Source: Pseudoalteromonas fuliginea (GTDB lineage Bacteria; Pseudomonadota; Gammaproteobacteria; Enterobacterales; Alteromonadaceae). Taken from it: DNA of 57,658 nucleotides. This document shows, piece after piece, positions 46,702-56,278 of the stretch (its first letter is position 1; each line of letters starts with the position of its first letter). Location of the stretch: NCBI RefSeq assembly GCF_000690055.1, contig NZ_JJNZ01000029.1:1-57658 (forward strand), written 5' to 3'. A program made the position numbers and the translations under genes. The notes beneath the pieces are model-generated. The model made no database searches, was not told the DNA's origin, and saw only the letters and a program-made list of their open reading frames with translations.

Positions 46702-47601
46702 ATGAACAACAGTAATCGTCTACGTATCGCCATCCAAAAAGGCGGCCGCCTATCTAAAGATTGTCAAGATCTGTTAAAACAGTTAGGTGTTAAACTTAAC
46801 CTTCGTGAACAACGCTTAATTGCACACTCAACTAATATGCCAATTGACGTACTACGTGTGCGCGATGACGATATTCCGGGTTTAGTAATGGACGGTGTAT
46901 GTGACTTAGGTATAGTTGGCGAAAACGTACTAGTAGAAGTTCAAGCAGAACGTGAACGTCAAGGTGTTCCCAGCGAAGTAAACAAACTTTCAAAACTAGA
47001 TTTTGGTTACTGTCGTCTTGCACTTGCATGGCCACAAGAGCTAGGCGCTCGCGATAAAAGCTGGTTTGAAGGCAAACGTATTGCAACTACCTACCCAGAA
47101 ATTTTAACTCAATGGTTAAAGCGCGAAGGCATTAACGCAAGTACAGTAATGCTTACGGGCTCTGTTGAAGTAGCACCACGTGCGGGTTTATCTGATGCAA
47201 TTTGTGATTTAGTATCAACTGGCGCAACACTTGAAGCTAACGGCTTAATTCAAGGTGATACAATTTTAGAATCAAACGCATGTTTAATTCAAAATAAAGA
47301 TCTGCAAGACGCTGACAAACTAGCACTAATCAATAAGCTTATGCCGCGCCTACGTGGTGTTAGACAAGCTAAAGAAAGCAAATACATCATGCTACACGCA
47401 CCAAAAAACAAACTTGATGAAATTTGTGAAATTTTACCTGGTTCTGGTCAACCGACTCTACTTGCCCTTGCGGGTAATGAAGAATACGTAGCACTGCACA
47501 TGGTAAGCAGCGAAACATTATTTTGGGAAACAATGGAGCAGTTAAAAGCCCTAGGCGCCAACTCTATTTTAGTTATGCCAATTGAAAAAATGATGGAGTA
47601 A
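46702..47601 (+). CDS. hisG: ATP phosphoribosyltransferase, long form
   Basis: Predicted 299-residue enzyme for the first step of histidine synthesis, joining ATP with PRPP. The N-terminal [13 protein letters not shown] (about 7-19) and DLGIVGENV (about 67-75) and the PRPP-binding [28 protein letters not shown] (about 155-182) are family segments. The C-terminal about 80 residues (from [10 protein letters not shown]) are the regulatory domain of the hexameric long form, so feedback inhibition by histidine is expected. Equal in size to E. coli HisG. It is the first structural gene after the attenuator. Confidence 0.97.
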   Translation: MNNSNRLRIAIQKGGRLSKDCQDLLKQLGVKLNLREQRLIAHSTNMPIDVLRVRDDDIPGLVMDGVCDLGIVGENVLVEVQAERERQGVPSEVNKLSKLDFGYCRLALAWPQELGARDKSWFEGKRIATTYPEILTQWLKREGINASTVMLTGSVEVAPRAGLSDAICDLVSTGATLEANGLIQGDTILESNACLIQNKDLQDADKLALINKLMPRLRGVRQAKESKYIMLHAPKNKLDEICEILPGSGQPTLLALAGNEEYVALHMVSSETLFWETMEQLKALGANSILVMPIEKMME

Positions 47602-47606
47602 GTACC

Positions 47607-48908
47607 ATGCTTCGTTGGAATGAGGAATCTTCACAAGTACAAGCAGCGGCGCTAATGCGCCCTGCAGTTTCTGTAAGCGCAAAGGTTGAAGCAATATGCA
47701 AAACTATTTTAGCTAACGTAAAAGAGCAAGGCGATGAGGCCTTACTTAGCATGGCCAAAGAGTTTGATAATAGAGCTAACCCACGTTTGCGCGTACCGCT
47801 AGATGAAATTAACGCATCTGAGCAAGCACTAAGTGCTGAGCTTAAATACGCAATTGACACCGCTTATGCAAATGTTAAACGTTTTCACGAAGCGCAGTTG
47901 CCAAAAGATATTAAATTATCAACCCAACCAGGCGTTGTATGTGAACTGAAATATCAAGCCATCGAAGCAGTCGGTATTTATGTACCCGGTGGCAGTGCTC
48001 CACTGCCATCGTCGGTCATTATGCAAGGTGTATTAGCACAGTTAAGCGGCGCTAAAACCGTTGTACTAGCTACGCCGGTACAAGGTGATAAAGCAATTAA
48101 CCCTGCTATTTTATATGCAGCTAAGTTATGTGGCATTACTACTTTGATAGAAAGTGGTGGCGCAGGCGCAATTGCAGCAATGGCTTATGGCACCGAATCG
48201 GTTCCTAAAGTAAACAAAATTTTTGGCCCAGGTAATAGCTTCGTAACAATGGCTAAACAGCTCGTTGCGCAAACTATCCCAGGTATGGCCATTGATATGC
48301 CAGCAGGTCCTTCTGAAGTATTAGTTATTGCAGATGAACGTGCAAACCCAGAATTTATAGCCGCCGATTTACTCTCACAAGCAGAGCACGGCGCAGACTC
48401 GCAAGTTATTTTATTATGTAACAGCGAAAGTATTGTAGAACAAACTCAGCAGGCACTTACACGCCAATTAGCTAGTTTGAGCCGCAAAGAAACAGCCGAG
48501 CAAGCGCTCGCTAATTCTTCACTTATTTTGGTTGATTCAGTTGAGCAAGCATTTGACGTATCGGCGCAATACGGCCCAGAGCACTTAATTTTACAACTAG
48601 GCGATGCAACACCTTACCTAGATAAAGTTAAAAATGCAGGCTCAGTATTTGTAGGTGACTACACACCAGAATCTGCAGGCGATTACGCATCGGGTACTAA
48701 CCACGTGTTACCAACATATGGTTACAGTGCAACATACTCGAGTTTAAACTTGCTTGATTTTTTTCGTACATACACAGTGCAAACAATTACTAAAAGTGGT
48801 TTAACGCAGCTTTCAAAAGCAATTTTACCACTTGCAGATGCAGAAGGCCTTGATGCCCACGCTAATGCGGTTTCAATTCGTTTAGAGGCAATTAAAAATG
48901 AGCAATGA
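47607..48908 (+). CDS. hisD: Histidinol dehydrogenase
   Basis: Predicted 433-residue NAD-dependent zinc enzyme converting histidinol to histidine, the last step. Family segments include VGIYVPGGSAPLPSSVIMQGVLA (about 120-142), KIFGPGNSFVTMAKQ, IDMPAGPSEVLVIAD and ADLLSQAEHGADSQ (about 252-265, metal His), and a late YASGTNHVLPTYG (about 355-367). Length matches E. coli HisD (434). Its ATG lies 5 bp after hisG, and its end overlaps hisC by 11 bp. Confidence 0.97.
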   Translation: MLRWNEESSQVQAAALMRPAVSVSAKVEAICKTILANVKEQGDEALLSMAKEFDNRANPRLRVPLDEINASEQALSAELKYAIDTAYANVKRFHEAQLPKDIKLSTQPGVVCELKYQAIEAVGIYVPGGSAPLPSSVIMQGVLAQLSGAKTVVLATPVQGDKAINPAILYAAKLCGITTLIESGGAGAIAAMAYGTESVPKVNKIFGPGNSFVTMAKQLVAQTIPGMAIDMPAGPSEVLVIADERANPEFIAADLLSQAEHGADSQVILLCNSESIVEQTQQALTRQLASLSRKETAEQALANSSLILVDSVEQAFDVSAQYGPEHLILQLGDATPYLDKVKNAGSVFVGDYTPESAGDYASGTNHVLPTYGYSATYSSLNLLDFFRTYTVQTITKSGLTQLSKAILPLADAEGLDAHANAVSIRLEAIKNEQ

Positions 48909-50007
48909 GAGCGCACAAGCGTCTAGCTTATTACCTAAGAATATTGCAGCCCTTGCTGCATACAGCTCTGCAAAAAGTGAAAAGCTAACCGGTACTACGT
49001 GGCTAAATGCTAACGAAAGCCCGTATGCTAAAAATCTTGAACTGAGTATTGAGGATTTAAATCGCTACCCCGACCCACAACCGCAACTGGTTATTGACCG
49101 TTACGCCGCTTATACAGAGCTTGAAAGCGAAAATGTATTAATGACGCGCGGCGCAGATGAAGGCATTGAGCTTTTAGTGCGCACATACTGTGAGCCAGCT
49201 AAAGATAGTATTGCGCTATTTTTACCAACCTACGGTATGTACAAAGTTACCGCCGATACACACAACGTTAGTATTAACGCGCTTACCCAAGAGTTATTAT
49301 TAAGTGGCAGTGCTGACGAAATAGTCGCAGCTGTTGGCAGCTCAAAACTAGTATTTATTTGTAACCCAAATAATCCAACGGGCAGCCTAACACCACTTGA
49401 TAAAGTAAAAGCGATTGCAACAGCACTTGCAGGTAAAGCATTAGTTATTGTTGATGAAGCCTATATAGAGTTTTGCCCAGAGCAAAGCGCGACTAAGCTT
49501 ATTAATGAGTTTAGTAATGTAGTGGTTTTGCGTACGCTTTCTAAAGCCTTTGCGCTAGCAGGGCTCAGAACAGGCTTTACGCTTGCACAAGCGAGCGTAC
49601 TAGCGCCAATTCGTAAAGTCATTGCGCCGTATCCAGTATCTGGCGTTGTAGCAAGTATTGCAGCGCAAGCAATTGCACCCGATGCAATTACATCAATGCG
49701 TCGCCAAGTTACTATTTTAAATAGCTTAAAAGCTAAGTTGGTAGATTGGCTAAACGCCTCCCCTGCTGCATTAAAAATTCTCACTGGTGAAGGTAACTTT
49801 GTTACTTTAAAATTAGCCGATAAAAACTATTTTAAAATTGCACTTGAGCAAGGTTTGGTTATGCGCGCTTTTACACTATACGGTGAAGACGACTGGCTAC
49901 GAATTTCAATTGGCAGTGAACAAGAACTTGAACAAGTAAAAATTTGGTTAGATGGCTTACAAACGCCGGCTACCGCAGCATCTTTAGCAGGAAACGAAGT
50001 ATCATGA
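48898..50007 (+). CDS. hisC: Histidinol-phosphate aminotransferase
   Basis: Predicted 369-residue fold-type I PLP enzyme transferring an amino group from glutamate to imidazole acetol phosphate. The PLP Lys lies in TLSKAFALAGLRTGF (Lys near 216), with CNPNNPTGSL (about 153-162) and VIVDEAYIEFCPE (about 182-194) typical of HisC. Length fits the family (356 in E. coli). The start overlaps hisD by 11 bp and the stop overlaps hisB as ATGA, so translation is coupled. Confidence 0.97.
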   Translation: MSNESAQASSLLPKNIAALAAYSSAKSEKLTGTTWLNANESPYAKNLELSIEDLNRYPDPQPQLVIDRYAAYTELESENVLMTRGADEGIELLVRTYCEPAKDSIALFLPTYGMYKVTADTHNVSINALTQELLLSGSADEIVAAVGSSKLVFICNPNNPTGSLTPLDKVKAIATALAGKALVIVDEAYIEFCPEQSATKLINEFSNVVVLRTLSKAFALAGLRTGFTLAQASVLAPIRKVIAPYPVSGVVASIAAQAIAPDAITSMRRQVTILNSLKAKLVDWLNASPAALKILTGEGNFVTLKLADKNYFKIALEQGLVMRAFTLYGEDDWLRISIGSEQELEQVKIWLDGLQTPATAASLAGNEVS

Positions 50008-51065
50008 GTAACCCCTATTTATTTATAGACCGCGACGGCACTATTATTGAAGAGCCAATTACCGACAAACAGGTAGATAGCCTTGAAAAGCTAGCATTTT
50101 TACCTGGCGTTATCCCTGCGTTGTTACAATTACAAGCGGCAGGTTACCGTTTAGTAATGGTATCTAACCAAGATGGTTTAGGCACAGATAGCTTTCCTAC
50201 TGCTGATTTTGACATAGCACAAGACAAAATGATGGACATAATGCAAAGCCAAGGCATTAGCTTTGACGAGGTATTAATTTGCCCACACTTTGACGAGCAA
50301 AACTGTGATTGCCGTAAACCTAAAACGGGCTTACTTACCGAGCTTATGCGCTCTGGCAAAGTAGACTTAGCGCGCTCTTTTGTTATTGGCGATCGCCAGA
50401 CCGATATTGGCCTTGCTCAAAACTTATGTTGTGAAGGTATTTTATACGACGGTGATTGGAGTGCGATAGTGACAAAATTGACCACCGCAAACCGCGAAGG
50501 TCGTGTTACACGCAACACCAAAGAAACCCAAATTGATGTAGCCATAAACTTAGATCAAACTAAAAATGGCAGCATAGACACCGGACTTGGCTTTTTTGAT
50601 CACATGCTTGATCAAATTCGCACCCACGCAAACATTGGCTTAAACATTAAAGCCAAAGGCGATTTACACATAGATGAGCACCACCTTGTTGAAGACATTG
50701 GTATTGCTCTTGGTGTCGCACTTAAACAAGCGCTTGGCACTAAATCGCAAATTGCACGCTATGGTTTTGCGCTTCCTATGGACGAGTGTAAAGCCGAAGC
50801 ACAAATTGATTTATCAGGTCGTGCATCATTTGTATTAAACGCTAACTTTAGCCGCGAAAAAGCAGGCGACTTAGACGTGCAAATGGTTGAGCACTTTTTC
50901 AAAAGCTTAAGTGATAACGCCGCTATTAGCCTTATTTTATCGGTAAGCGACGGTAACTGTCATCACCAAGTAGAAGGCTTATTTAAAGCGTTTTCACGTG
51001 CTCTTCGTATGGCAGTAGCACAAGACACGACCCAACAAACAGCCAGCTCTAAGGGATGTTTATGA
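50004..51065 (+). CDS. hisB: Bifunctional HisB (IGP dehydratase/histidinol phosphatase)
   Basis: Predicted 353-residue fusion. The N-terminal HAD phosphatase (about 1-165) begins with FIDRDGTIIEEP (catalytic Asp) and has a zinc loop CPHFDEQNCDCRKPK; the C-terminal dehydratase (about 170-353) has HHLVEDIGIALG and DGNCHHQVEGLFKAFSRALR, the manganese-binding His clusters. This two-domain form is typical of gammaproteobacteria (E. coli 355). The ATG at 50004 overlaps the hisC stop as ATGA; a longer frame from 49944 would run inside hisC and is rejected. Confidence 0.97.
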   Translation: MSNPYLFIDRDGTIIEEPITDKQVDSLEKLAFLPGVIPALLQLQAAGYRLVMVSNQDGLGTDSFPTADFDIAQDKMMDIMQSQGISFDEVLICPHFDEQNCDCRKPKTGLLTELMRSGKVDLARSFVIGDRQTDIGLAQNLCCEGILYDGDWSAIVTKLTTANREGRVTRNTKETQIDVAINLDQTKNGSIDTGLGFFDHMLDQIRTHANIGLNIKAKGDLHIDEHHLVEDIGIALGVALKQALGTKSQIARYGFALPMDECKAEAQIDLSGRASFVLNANFSREKAGDLDVQMVEHFFKSLSDNAAISLILSVSDGNCHHQVEGLFKAFSRALRMAVAQDTTQQTASSKGCL

Positions 51066-51652
51066 TTGCCATAATTAATACCGGTTGTGCCAATATAAAT
51101 TCAGTACGCTTTGCGTTTGAACGCTTAGGCCAAACGCCAACAGTAATTACTTCACCAGAACAATTAGCGGGTTTTGAGCGCGCTATATTGCCAGGTGTAG
51201 GTCACGCGTCGGTTGCTATGAAACGCCTAGTAGATAACGGCTGGCAACAAGCTATAAATGAATACCAGCGCCCGCTTATGGGCATTTGTTTAGGTATGCA
51301 GTTACTGTGCGAAAGTACCGAAGAAGGTAACGTACAGTGCTTGGGTAAAATACCAGGGCAAGTAAAAGCGCTTGATGTAGGCAATTTAACGTCGCCGCAT
51401 ATGGGTTGGAATAACTTAAGCGTTAACAAAGAGCATGCATTAACTAAAGGGCTGACGCTCGATGAGCAAGTGTATTTTGTTCACAGCTTTGCGCACACCG
51501 TAAACGACGCCACACTCGTGAGCGGCGAATATGGTCAAACCTTTTCAGCCATTGTTGCTAAAGACAATTATGCAGGCATGCAATTTCACCCAGAGCGCAG
51601 CGCAAAAGTTGGCGCACGTTTATTACAAAATTTTGTTGATTGGCAGTTATAA
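51062..51652 (+). CDS. hisH: Imidazole glycerol phosphate synthase, glutaminase subunit
   Basis: Predicted 196-residue class I glutamine amidotransferase that feeds ammonia to HisF. Catalytic Cys in MGICLGMQLL (about 77-86), His and Glu in AGMQFHPERSAK (about 177-188), and oxyanion motif PGVGHASVA are present. Start chosen at 51062 because it overlaps the hisB stop as ATGA and keeps the family MIAIINTGCAN start; an ATG 6 bp upstream is in frame but badly spaced from AAGGG. Size equals E. coli HisH (196). Confidence 0.96.
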   Translation: MIAIINTGCANINSVRFAFERLGQTPTVITSPEQLAGFERAILPGVGHASVAMKRLVDNGWQQAINEYQRPLMGICLGMQLLCESTEEGNVQCLGKIPGQVKALDVGNLTSPHMGWNNLSVNKEHALTKGLTLDEQVYFVHSFAHTVNDATLVSGEYGQTFSAIVAKDNYAGMQFHPERSAKVGARLLQNFVDWQL

Positions 51653-51685
51653 GCTGCCCATTAACTAACAAAAAAGAGATTATTT

Positions 51686-52420
51686 GTGATTATTCCAGCA
51701 TTAGACGTATTACAAAATCAAATTGTGCGCTTGTACCAAGGTAAATACGACACAGCACAGTTTTACCCTTTCGAACTTGGCACGCGTTTAAAAGAATACG
51801 CCGACAGTGGCGCAGATAAACTACACCTTGTAGATTTAGAAGGTGCACGCGATCCAAGTAAAAAACAGTGGAAACATATTCAAGCTGCAACCAAAGCACT
51901 TAACGTACCGTACCAAGTGGGCGGCGGTATTCGCTCGGAGCAAGATGTAAGTGATTGGCTAAAAGCCGGTGCAAACCAAGTTGTTATTGGTTCAATGGCA
52001 GTAGAAAAACGCGAACAAGTAAAAGCCTGGATTGAGCAATTTGGCGCAGAGCATTTTGTAATTGCCCTTGATGTAAATAAAACAGCCACGGGCTGGGCGC
52101 CAGCAACACACGGTTGGTTAAGTGAATCTGAGTTTGGTTTACTTGAGCTGGTAGATTTTTATGTAGGCTTAGGTGTTATCGACTTTTTATGTACGGACAT
52201 CAGTAAAGATGGCACCATGACGGGTCCATCGTTTGAGCTTTACGAAGATTTAACTCGCCATAACAGCACAATTAAAGTGCAAGCCTCAGGGGGCGTAAGC
52301 TCACTAGATGACATTAAAAAGCTTAAAGAGCTAGGTGTTGGCGGCGTTATTTTAGGTAAATCATTGCTTGATGGCGCATTTAGTGTTGAGGAGGCGTTGG
52401 CATGTTATCAAAACGCATAA
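51686..52420 (+). CDS. hisA: ProFAR isomerase
   Basis: Predicted 244-residue (beta-alpha)8 barrel isomerase for the fourth step. The paired phosphate-binding half-barrel pattern is visible: [16 protein letters not shown] (Asp near 7), [28 protein letters not shown] (about 73-101), [14 protein letters not shown] (about 171-184, catalytic Asp), and [31 protein letters not shown]. The start codon is GTG, with AAGAG about 8 nt upstream. Its end overlaps hisF by 19 bp. Size equals E. coli HisA (245). Confidence 0.96.
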   Translation: MIIPALDVLQNQIVRLYQGKYDTAQFYPFELGTRLKEYADSGADKLHLVDLEGARDPSKKQWKHIQAATKALNVPYQVGGGIRSEQDVSDWLKAGANQVVIGSMAVEKREQVKAWIEQFGAEHFVIALDVNKTATGWAPATHGWLSESEFGLLELVDFYVGLGVIDFLCTDISKDGTMTGPSFELYEDLTRHNSTIKVQASGGVSSLDDIKKLKELGVGGVILGKSLLDGAFSVEEALACYQNA

Positions 52421-53181
52421 TCCCATGTTTAGACGTTAAAGACGGCCAAGTAGTTAAAGGCGTTAAATTTAAAGGCCATGAAGTTGTTGGCGATATTTTA
52501 ACAATGGCTAAAGCCTACAGCGAAGCTGGCGCCGATGAACTGGTTTTTTACGAAATCAGTGCAAGCGTTGAAAAACGCCTACTTGATGTAAATTGGGTAG
52601 AAAGTATTGCACGAAATATCGATATTCCATTTTGTGTAGCGGGCGGTATTAAATCAGTGGCTGATGCAGCGCGTGTTTTAGAACGCGGTGCTGATAAAAT
52701 AAGCATCAACAGCCCTGCTATTGCGCGCCCTGAACTTATTAAAGAATTACACGATGAGTTTGGTAAGCAATGTGTTGTAGTCGGCATTGACAGCTTTTTT
52801 GATGAAATTACTGGCGAGTATTTAGTGTATCAATTAACCGGCGATCCTAATGCATCAAGCCGTACGCGCTATAAAACACAAGAATGGGTTAAACGCGTAC
52901 AAGACCTAGGCGCAGGCGAAATTGTATTAAACTGTATGAACCAAGATGGCGTTCGTAACGGTTACGACAACGAGCAACTAAGTAAAATTCGCGAGCTGTG
53001 TGATATTCCTTTAATCGCCTCTGGCGGTGCGGGTAGTATGCAAGATTTTGTTGATGTATTTAAACAAAGCAAAGTAGATGGTGCATTAGCCGCCAGCGTT
53101 TTTCATAAAAATGTGATTAACATTGGCGAACTAAAACAATTTTTAACAGATAACCAAGTGGCAGCAAGATTATGCAAGTAA
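52402..53181 (+). CDS. hisF: Imidazole glycerol phosphate synthase, cyclase subunit
   Basis: Predicted 259-residue barrel that makes imidazole glycerol phosphate and AICAR with HisH. The catalytic Asp in [17 protein letters not shown] (about 6-22) and the second Asp in [14 protein letters not shown] (about 173-186, catalytic), together with [26 protein letters not shown] and [15 protein letters not shown], identify it. Length equals E. coli HisF (258). Overlaps hisA by 19 bp and hisI by 10 bp. Confidence 0.97.
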   Translation: MLSKRIIPCLDVKDGQVVKGVKFKGHEVVGDILTMAKAYSEAGADELVFYEISASVEKRLLDVNWVESIARNIDIPFCVAGGIKSVADAARVLERGADKISINSPAIARPELIKELHDEFGKQCVVVGIDSFFDEITGEYLVYQLTGDPNASSRTRYKTQEWVKRVQDLGAGEIVLNCMNQDGVRNGYDNEQLSKIRELCDIPLIASGGAGSMQDFVDVFKQSKVDGALAASVFHKNVINIGELKQFLTDNQVAARLCK

Positions 53182-53786
53182 CACAACAAAACCAAGCTCA
53201 AGTCGATTTCGCTAAAAGTGACATGATCCCTGCTATTATTCAAGATGCCCGCTCGGGTGTTATTTTAATGCAAGGCTTTATGAACAGCGAAGCACTCGCT
53301 GTTACGCTTGATACCAATAAGGTAACGTTTTACTCGCGTTCAAAATCGCGTTTATGGACTAAAGGTGAATCATCAGAAAACTACTTAAACGTAGTATCTG
53401 TGCATACAGATTGTGACTACGATTCAATTTTAGTACTTGCCAATCCAGAAGGCCCAACGTGCCACTTAGGCACACAAAGCTGTTTTGGTGATGAAGCAAA
53501 ACCAAGTTTAAGCTTTTTAGCACAATTAGAAGATGTGATTGTTGAGCGTAAAAATGACGACCCATCAAAAAGCTACACTGCCTCATTATTTGCAAAAGAC
53601 TTAAGCCGTAGTTGTCAAAAAGTAGGTGAAGAAGGCGTAGAAGTTGCCCTTGCCGCTATGAAACACGATAACGATGAGCTAACAAACGAATCTGCTGATT
53701 TAATTTATCACCTGACAGTATTACTACAACGCCAAGGCTTAGCCCTTGAAGATGTAGTTAAATGCTTGCAAGGTCGCCATAAATAG
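53172..53786 (+). CDS. hisI: Bifunctional HisI (PRA-CH/PRA-PH)
   Basis: Predicted 204-residue fusion carrying steps two and three. The cyclohydrolase part (about 1-115) has the zinc/magnesium segments [16 protein letters not shown] (about 57-72) and [22 protein letters not shown] (Cys near 78 and 95); the pyrophosphohydrolase part (about 117-204) has the MazG-like [14 protein letters not shown] and [10 protein letters not shown] helices. E. coli HisI is 203 residues. It is the last gene of the his operon, followed by a terminator 22 bp later. Confidence 0.96.
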   Translation: MQVTQQNQAQVDFAKSDMIPAIIQDARSGVILMQGFMNSEALAVTLDTNKVTFYSRSKSRLWTKGESSENYLNVVSVHTDCDYDSILVLANPEGPTCHLGTQSCFGDEAKPSLSFLAQLEDVIVERKNDDPSKSYTASLFAKDLSRSCQKVGEEGVEVALAAMKHDNDELTNESADLIYHLTVLLQRQGLALEDVVKCLQGRHK

Positions 53787-53807
53787 CATTAGTTGTGACT
53801 AACAAAG

Positions 53808-53836
53808 AGGCTCATATTTATATGGGCCTTTTTATT
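53808..53836 (+). terminator. Terminator of the his operon
   Basis: AGGCTCATA-TTTA-TATGGGCCT forms a 9-bp stem (one G-T wobble) followed by TTTTATTTTT, 22 bp after hisI. Confidence 0.88.
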
Positions 53837-53894
53837 TTTACAGTAAATCACGTGTGATATAGTGCGTGGCTAAATTAATCGGTTACTGTGAACT

Positions 53895-54425
53895 ATGAAA
53901 AACTATATTATTCTTCTTATCATCGCGTTTATTTTAGCGGGCTGTACCAGCAAAACTAATCAGACTACAACAACCACTACTACAACGAATCAGTCTGTAA
54001 AAACCACAGTAACACCCGGTGAATGCAGCACCATGAATAACCTATTAAATGGTTATGAGTCTGGTTTTAATTCAATCAAAACAGATAAAGTAAATAACCA
54101 GTTTACTAATCAATGGCGTACTAATACTCATATGATTGGAGCAAACTGTACGGTTACTTTAAATAAGTCAGGGCAAGCAAGCTACCAATGCCAAACACCT
54201 GTTAAAACACAAACGCAAACAATAAAGTCACATCAAAAACTGGCTAAGCAATTACGCCAATGCTTAACCAAAGCAGGCTGGTTTGAAAGCCAAAAAGAAA
54301 CAGCAAGTTCAATTTACAGCACCTTTGTACTTGATACTAAAACCCCTGTCATTACACTTGCTACTAATCAAGAAGGTAATGGGTTTTCTTCTCGCTTTGA
54401 AATTGCACCACCATTAGGACTTTAA
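53895..54425 (+). CDS. Small lipoprotein of unknown function
   Basis: Predicted 176-residue lipoprotein: signal helix IILLIIAFILAGC with lipobox LAGC (Cys17), then a polythreonine linker (TTTTTTTT, about 25-32) and a soluble domain (about 42-176) with four or so Cys (GECSTM, ANCTVT, YQCQTP, RQCLTK) that may form two disulfides in the periplasm. I do not recognise the domain. It lies 109 bp after hisI and 2 bp before the DUF1289 gene, so the two may share a transcript. Confidence 0.78.
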   Translation: MKNYIILLIIAFILAGCTSKTNQTTTTTTTTNQSVKTTVTPGECSTMNNLLNGYESGFNSIKTDKVNNQFTNQWRTNTHMIGANCTVTLNKSGQASYQCQTPVKTQTQTIKSHQKLAKQLRQCLTKAGWFESQKETASSIYSTFVLDTKTPVITLATNQEGNGFSSRFEIAPPLGL

Positions 54426-54427
54426 CA

Positions 54428-54619
54428 ATGCGCCAATTAAATCAAAACAAAAAACCGTCTAAATTTAAAACTGATTGCCTAGGAATATGCGAAAGGCGCA
54501 GCGGTTACTGCACCGGTTGTGGGCGTACCAACGAAGAAATATTTGATTGGATAATATTATCTGAAGATGAAAAAAAAGCGATTTTAGAAACACCACGAGT
54601 TGATATAAGAAAAACATAA
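54428..54619 (+). CDS. DUF1289 cysteine-motif protein
   Basis: Predicted 63-residue protein of the DUF1289 family. The Cys pattern CLGICERRSGYCTGCGRT (Cys19, 23, 30, 33) followed by NEEIFDWIILSEDEK is the family hallmark and could bind a metal. The function is unknown. It starts 2 bp after the lipoprotein gene. Confidence 0.88.
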   Translation: MRQLNQNKKPSKFKTDCLGICERRSGYCTGCGRTNEEIFDWIILSEDEKKAILETPRVDIRKT

Positions 54620-54620
54620 T

Positions 54621-54648
54621 AAAGCCTCGATACCTCAAGGCTTTAAAT
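54621..54648. terminator. Terminator between DUF1289 and metY
   Basis: AAAGCCT and AGGCTTT form a short stem around a 10-nt loop between convergent genes. It is short but right for a shared terminator. Confidence 0.6.
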
Positions 54649-54653
54649 TAACG

Positions 54654-55925
54654 TTATGCTTTATCGAGCGCTTGGCTTACATCGGCAATTATGTCTGCAA
54701 TGTTTTCAATACCGACTGACAAACGGATTAAATCGCGACTTACACCCGCATTAGCAAGCTCTTCATCATTTAGCTGGCGGTGTGTAGTTGACGCAGGATG
54801 GCACGCAAGCGACTTGGCATCGCCAATATTAACTAAGCGTAAAATCATGTTTAGCGCATCAATAAAACGAGTACCCGCTTCTAGGCCACCCGTAATACCA
54901 AAGCTTAAAATACCCGATGCTTTACCACTGGTAATTTTTTGACTCATTTCGTTATACGGGCTTGATTTAAGCCCTGCGTAATTAACCCAAAGCACTTTTG
55001 GATGATTTTCTAAATACTCAGCCAGGTGCTGTGCATTTTCGCAGTGGCGATCCATTCTTAAGCCTAAGGTTTCAAGGCCGATTAAAATGTCAGATGCGTT
55101 TTTAGGGGCAAGCGCTGCGCCGGTATTTCTAAGTGGCACTACTCTACAACGTCCAATAAATGCAGCTTCAGCAAAAGCTTCGGTATAAACCACATTGTGA
55201 TACGACGGATCGGGCTCGTTCATCATTGTAAAGCGCGTGGCATTCGCTTTCCAATCAAATTTACCTGAGTCGACAATCATGCCGCCAATGGCAGTACCGT
55301 GCCCGTTTATATACTTTGTAAGTGAGTGAACCACTATGTCGGCGCCCAGCTCAAATGGGCGGCATAAATACGGCGTAGCCACGGTATTATCAACAATAAG
55401 CGGCACACCTTTGCTGTGTGCAATACGTGCTAAACGTTCAATATCAACAATATTACCTGCCGGGTTACCAATAGATTCACAAAAAACAGCGCGAGTGTTG
55501 TCGTCAATTGCATTATCGAACGCGGTAAAGTCATCGGCTTTAATCATGCGTGCTTCAATACCTTGCCTAGGTAGTGTATGAGCAAATAAGTTATATGTGC
55601 CACCATATACTTGGCTGGTGCTTACAATGTTAGTACCGACTTCACACAAACATTGAATAGCATACGTAATAGCAGCCATCCCAGAGGCAACAGCCAGCCC
55701 ACCAATACCCCCTTCCATCGCGGCAATACGTTGTTCAAGTACAGCATTGGTTGGGTTCATTATGCGGGTGTAAATATTTCCAGGTACTTTTAAATCGAAT
55801 AAATCAGCACCATGCTGCGTATTGTCAAATGTATAAGAAGAAGTGTGATAAATAGGCACGGCTGCCGATTTGGTCGTAGCCTCAGATTCGTAACCGTGGT
55901 GCAGTGCTAATGACTCTAATTTCAT
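54654..55925 (-). CDS. metY: O-acetylhomoserine sulfhydrylase (MetY-like)
   Basis: Predicted 423-residue Cys/Met-metabolism PLP enzyme forming homocysteine from O-acetylhomoserine and sulfide. Family segments are GYESEATTKSAAVPIYHTSSYTF (about 11-33), IYTRIMNPTNAVLEQRIAAMEGG (about 50-72) and PLP Lys in DIVVHSLTKYINGHGTAIGG (Lys near 206). The length of about 420 and the C-terminal SLACHPASTTHRQLNDEELANAGVS fit MetY rather than MetB. The start at 55925 (ATG, with GAAGGA 8 nt upstream) is preferred to an upstream TTG. It is an alternative route for sulfur entry into methionine. No MetJ box was seen. Confidence 0.93.
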   Translation of the reverse strand: MKLESLALHHGYESEATTKSAAVPIYHTSSYTFDNTQHGADLFDLKVPGNIYTRIMNPTNAVLEQRIAAMEGGIGGLAVASGMAAITYAIQCLCEVGTNIVSTSQVYGGTYNLFAHTLPRQGIEARMIKADDFTAFDNAIDDNTRAVFCESIGNPAGNIVDIERLARIAHSKGVPLIVDNTVATPYLCRPFELGADIVVHSLTKYINGHGTAIGGMIVDSGKFDWKANATRFTMMNEPDPSYHNVVYTEAFAEAAFIGRCRVVPLRNTGAALAPKNASDILIGLETLGLRMDRHCENAQHLAEYLENHPKVLWVNYAGLKSSPYNEMSQKITSGKASGILSFGITGGLEAGTRFIDALNMILRLVNIGDAKSLACHPASTTHRQLNDEELANAGVSRDLIRLSVGIENIADIIADVSQALDKA

Positions 55926-55940
55926 AATTATTTCCTTCAA

Positions 55941-56278
55941 TTAATTTACCACTAACCTAGCACTTCTTGGTTATAAAATGCACATGAAATATACTAAAGG
56001 ATGTTGAGGTAGTGTTGAGGCTGTTTGATTTAAGTTAAAGGCGACGGTTAATGGGCATTCAAATGATATTTAACAACTAATCAGTCCTTTAACTAACAAT
56101 ATAATAACCCACCTCGGCATAATATTTATAATTGGTAATAACTTACACAATTTGCTATTAATAGAAGTCCATAAAATAAGAACATTTTTCGCGAAAAAAT
56201 AGGAAATGAGGCCATTAAGAAAGCTGGTATTAAGCCCTGCTAGCCTCGGTTTAAAATTTAAGGATTGAATATATTAAT
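55941..56278. other. Intergenic region before the TrlF-like gene
   Basis: A 338-bp gap between the divergent metY and TrlF-like genes, AT-rich, presumably holding both promoters. AAGGA precedes the TrlF-like ATG by about 11 nt. No gene or att site was recognised. Confidence 0.5.

Noticed and set aside
49944..50003. Longer hisB start 20 codons upstream
   Set aside because: It runs inside hisC, adds residues not found in HisB, and lacks a ribosome site; the ATGA overlap at 50004 fits better.
53895..54050. ACA/ACT-rich run at the start of the lipoprotein as a phase-variable repeat
   Set aside because: The threonine codons are mixed (ACA, ACC, ACT, ACG) and in triplets, so slippage would not shift the frame; it is more likely a linker.
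55970..56050. MetJ box upstream of metY
   Set aside because: No pair of AGACGTCT-like octamers was found.
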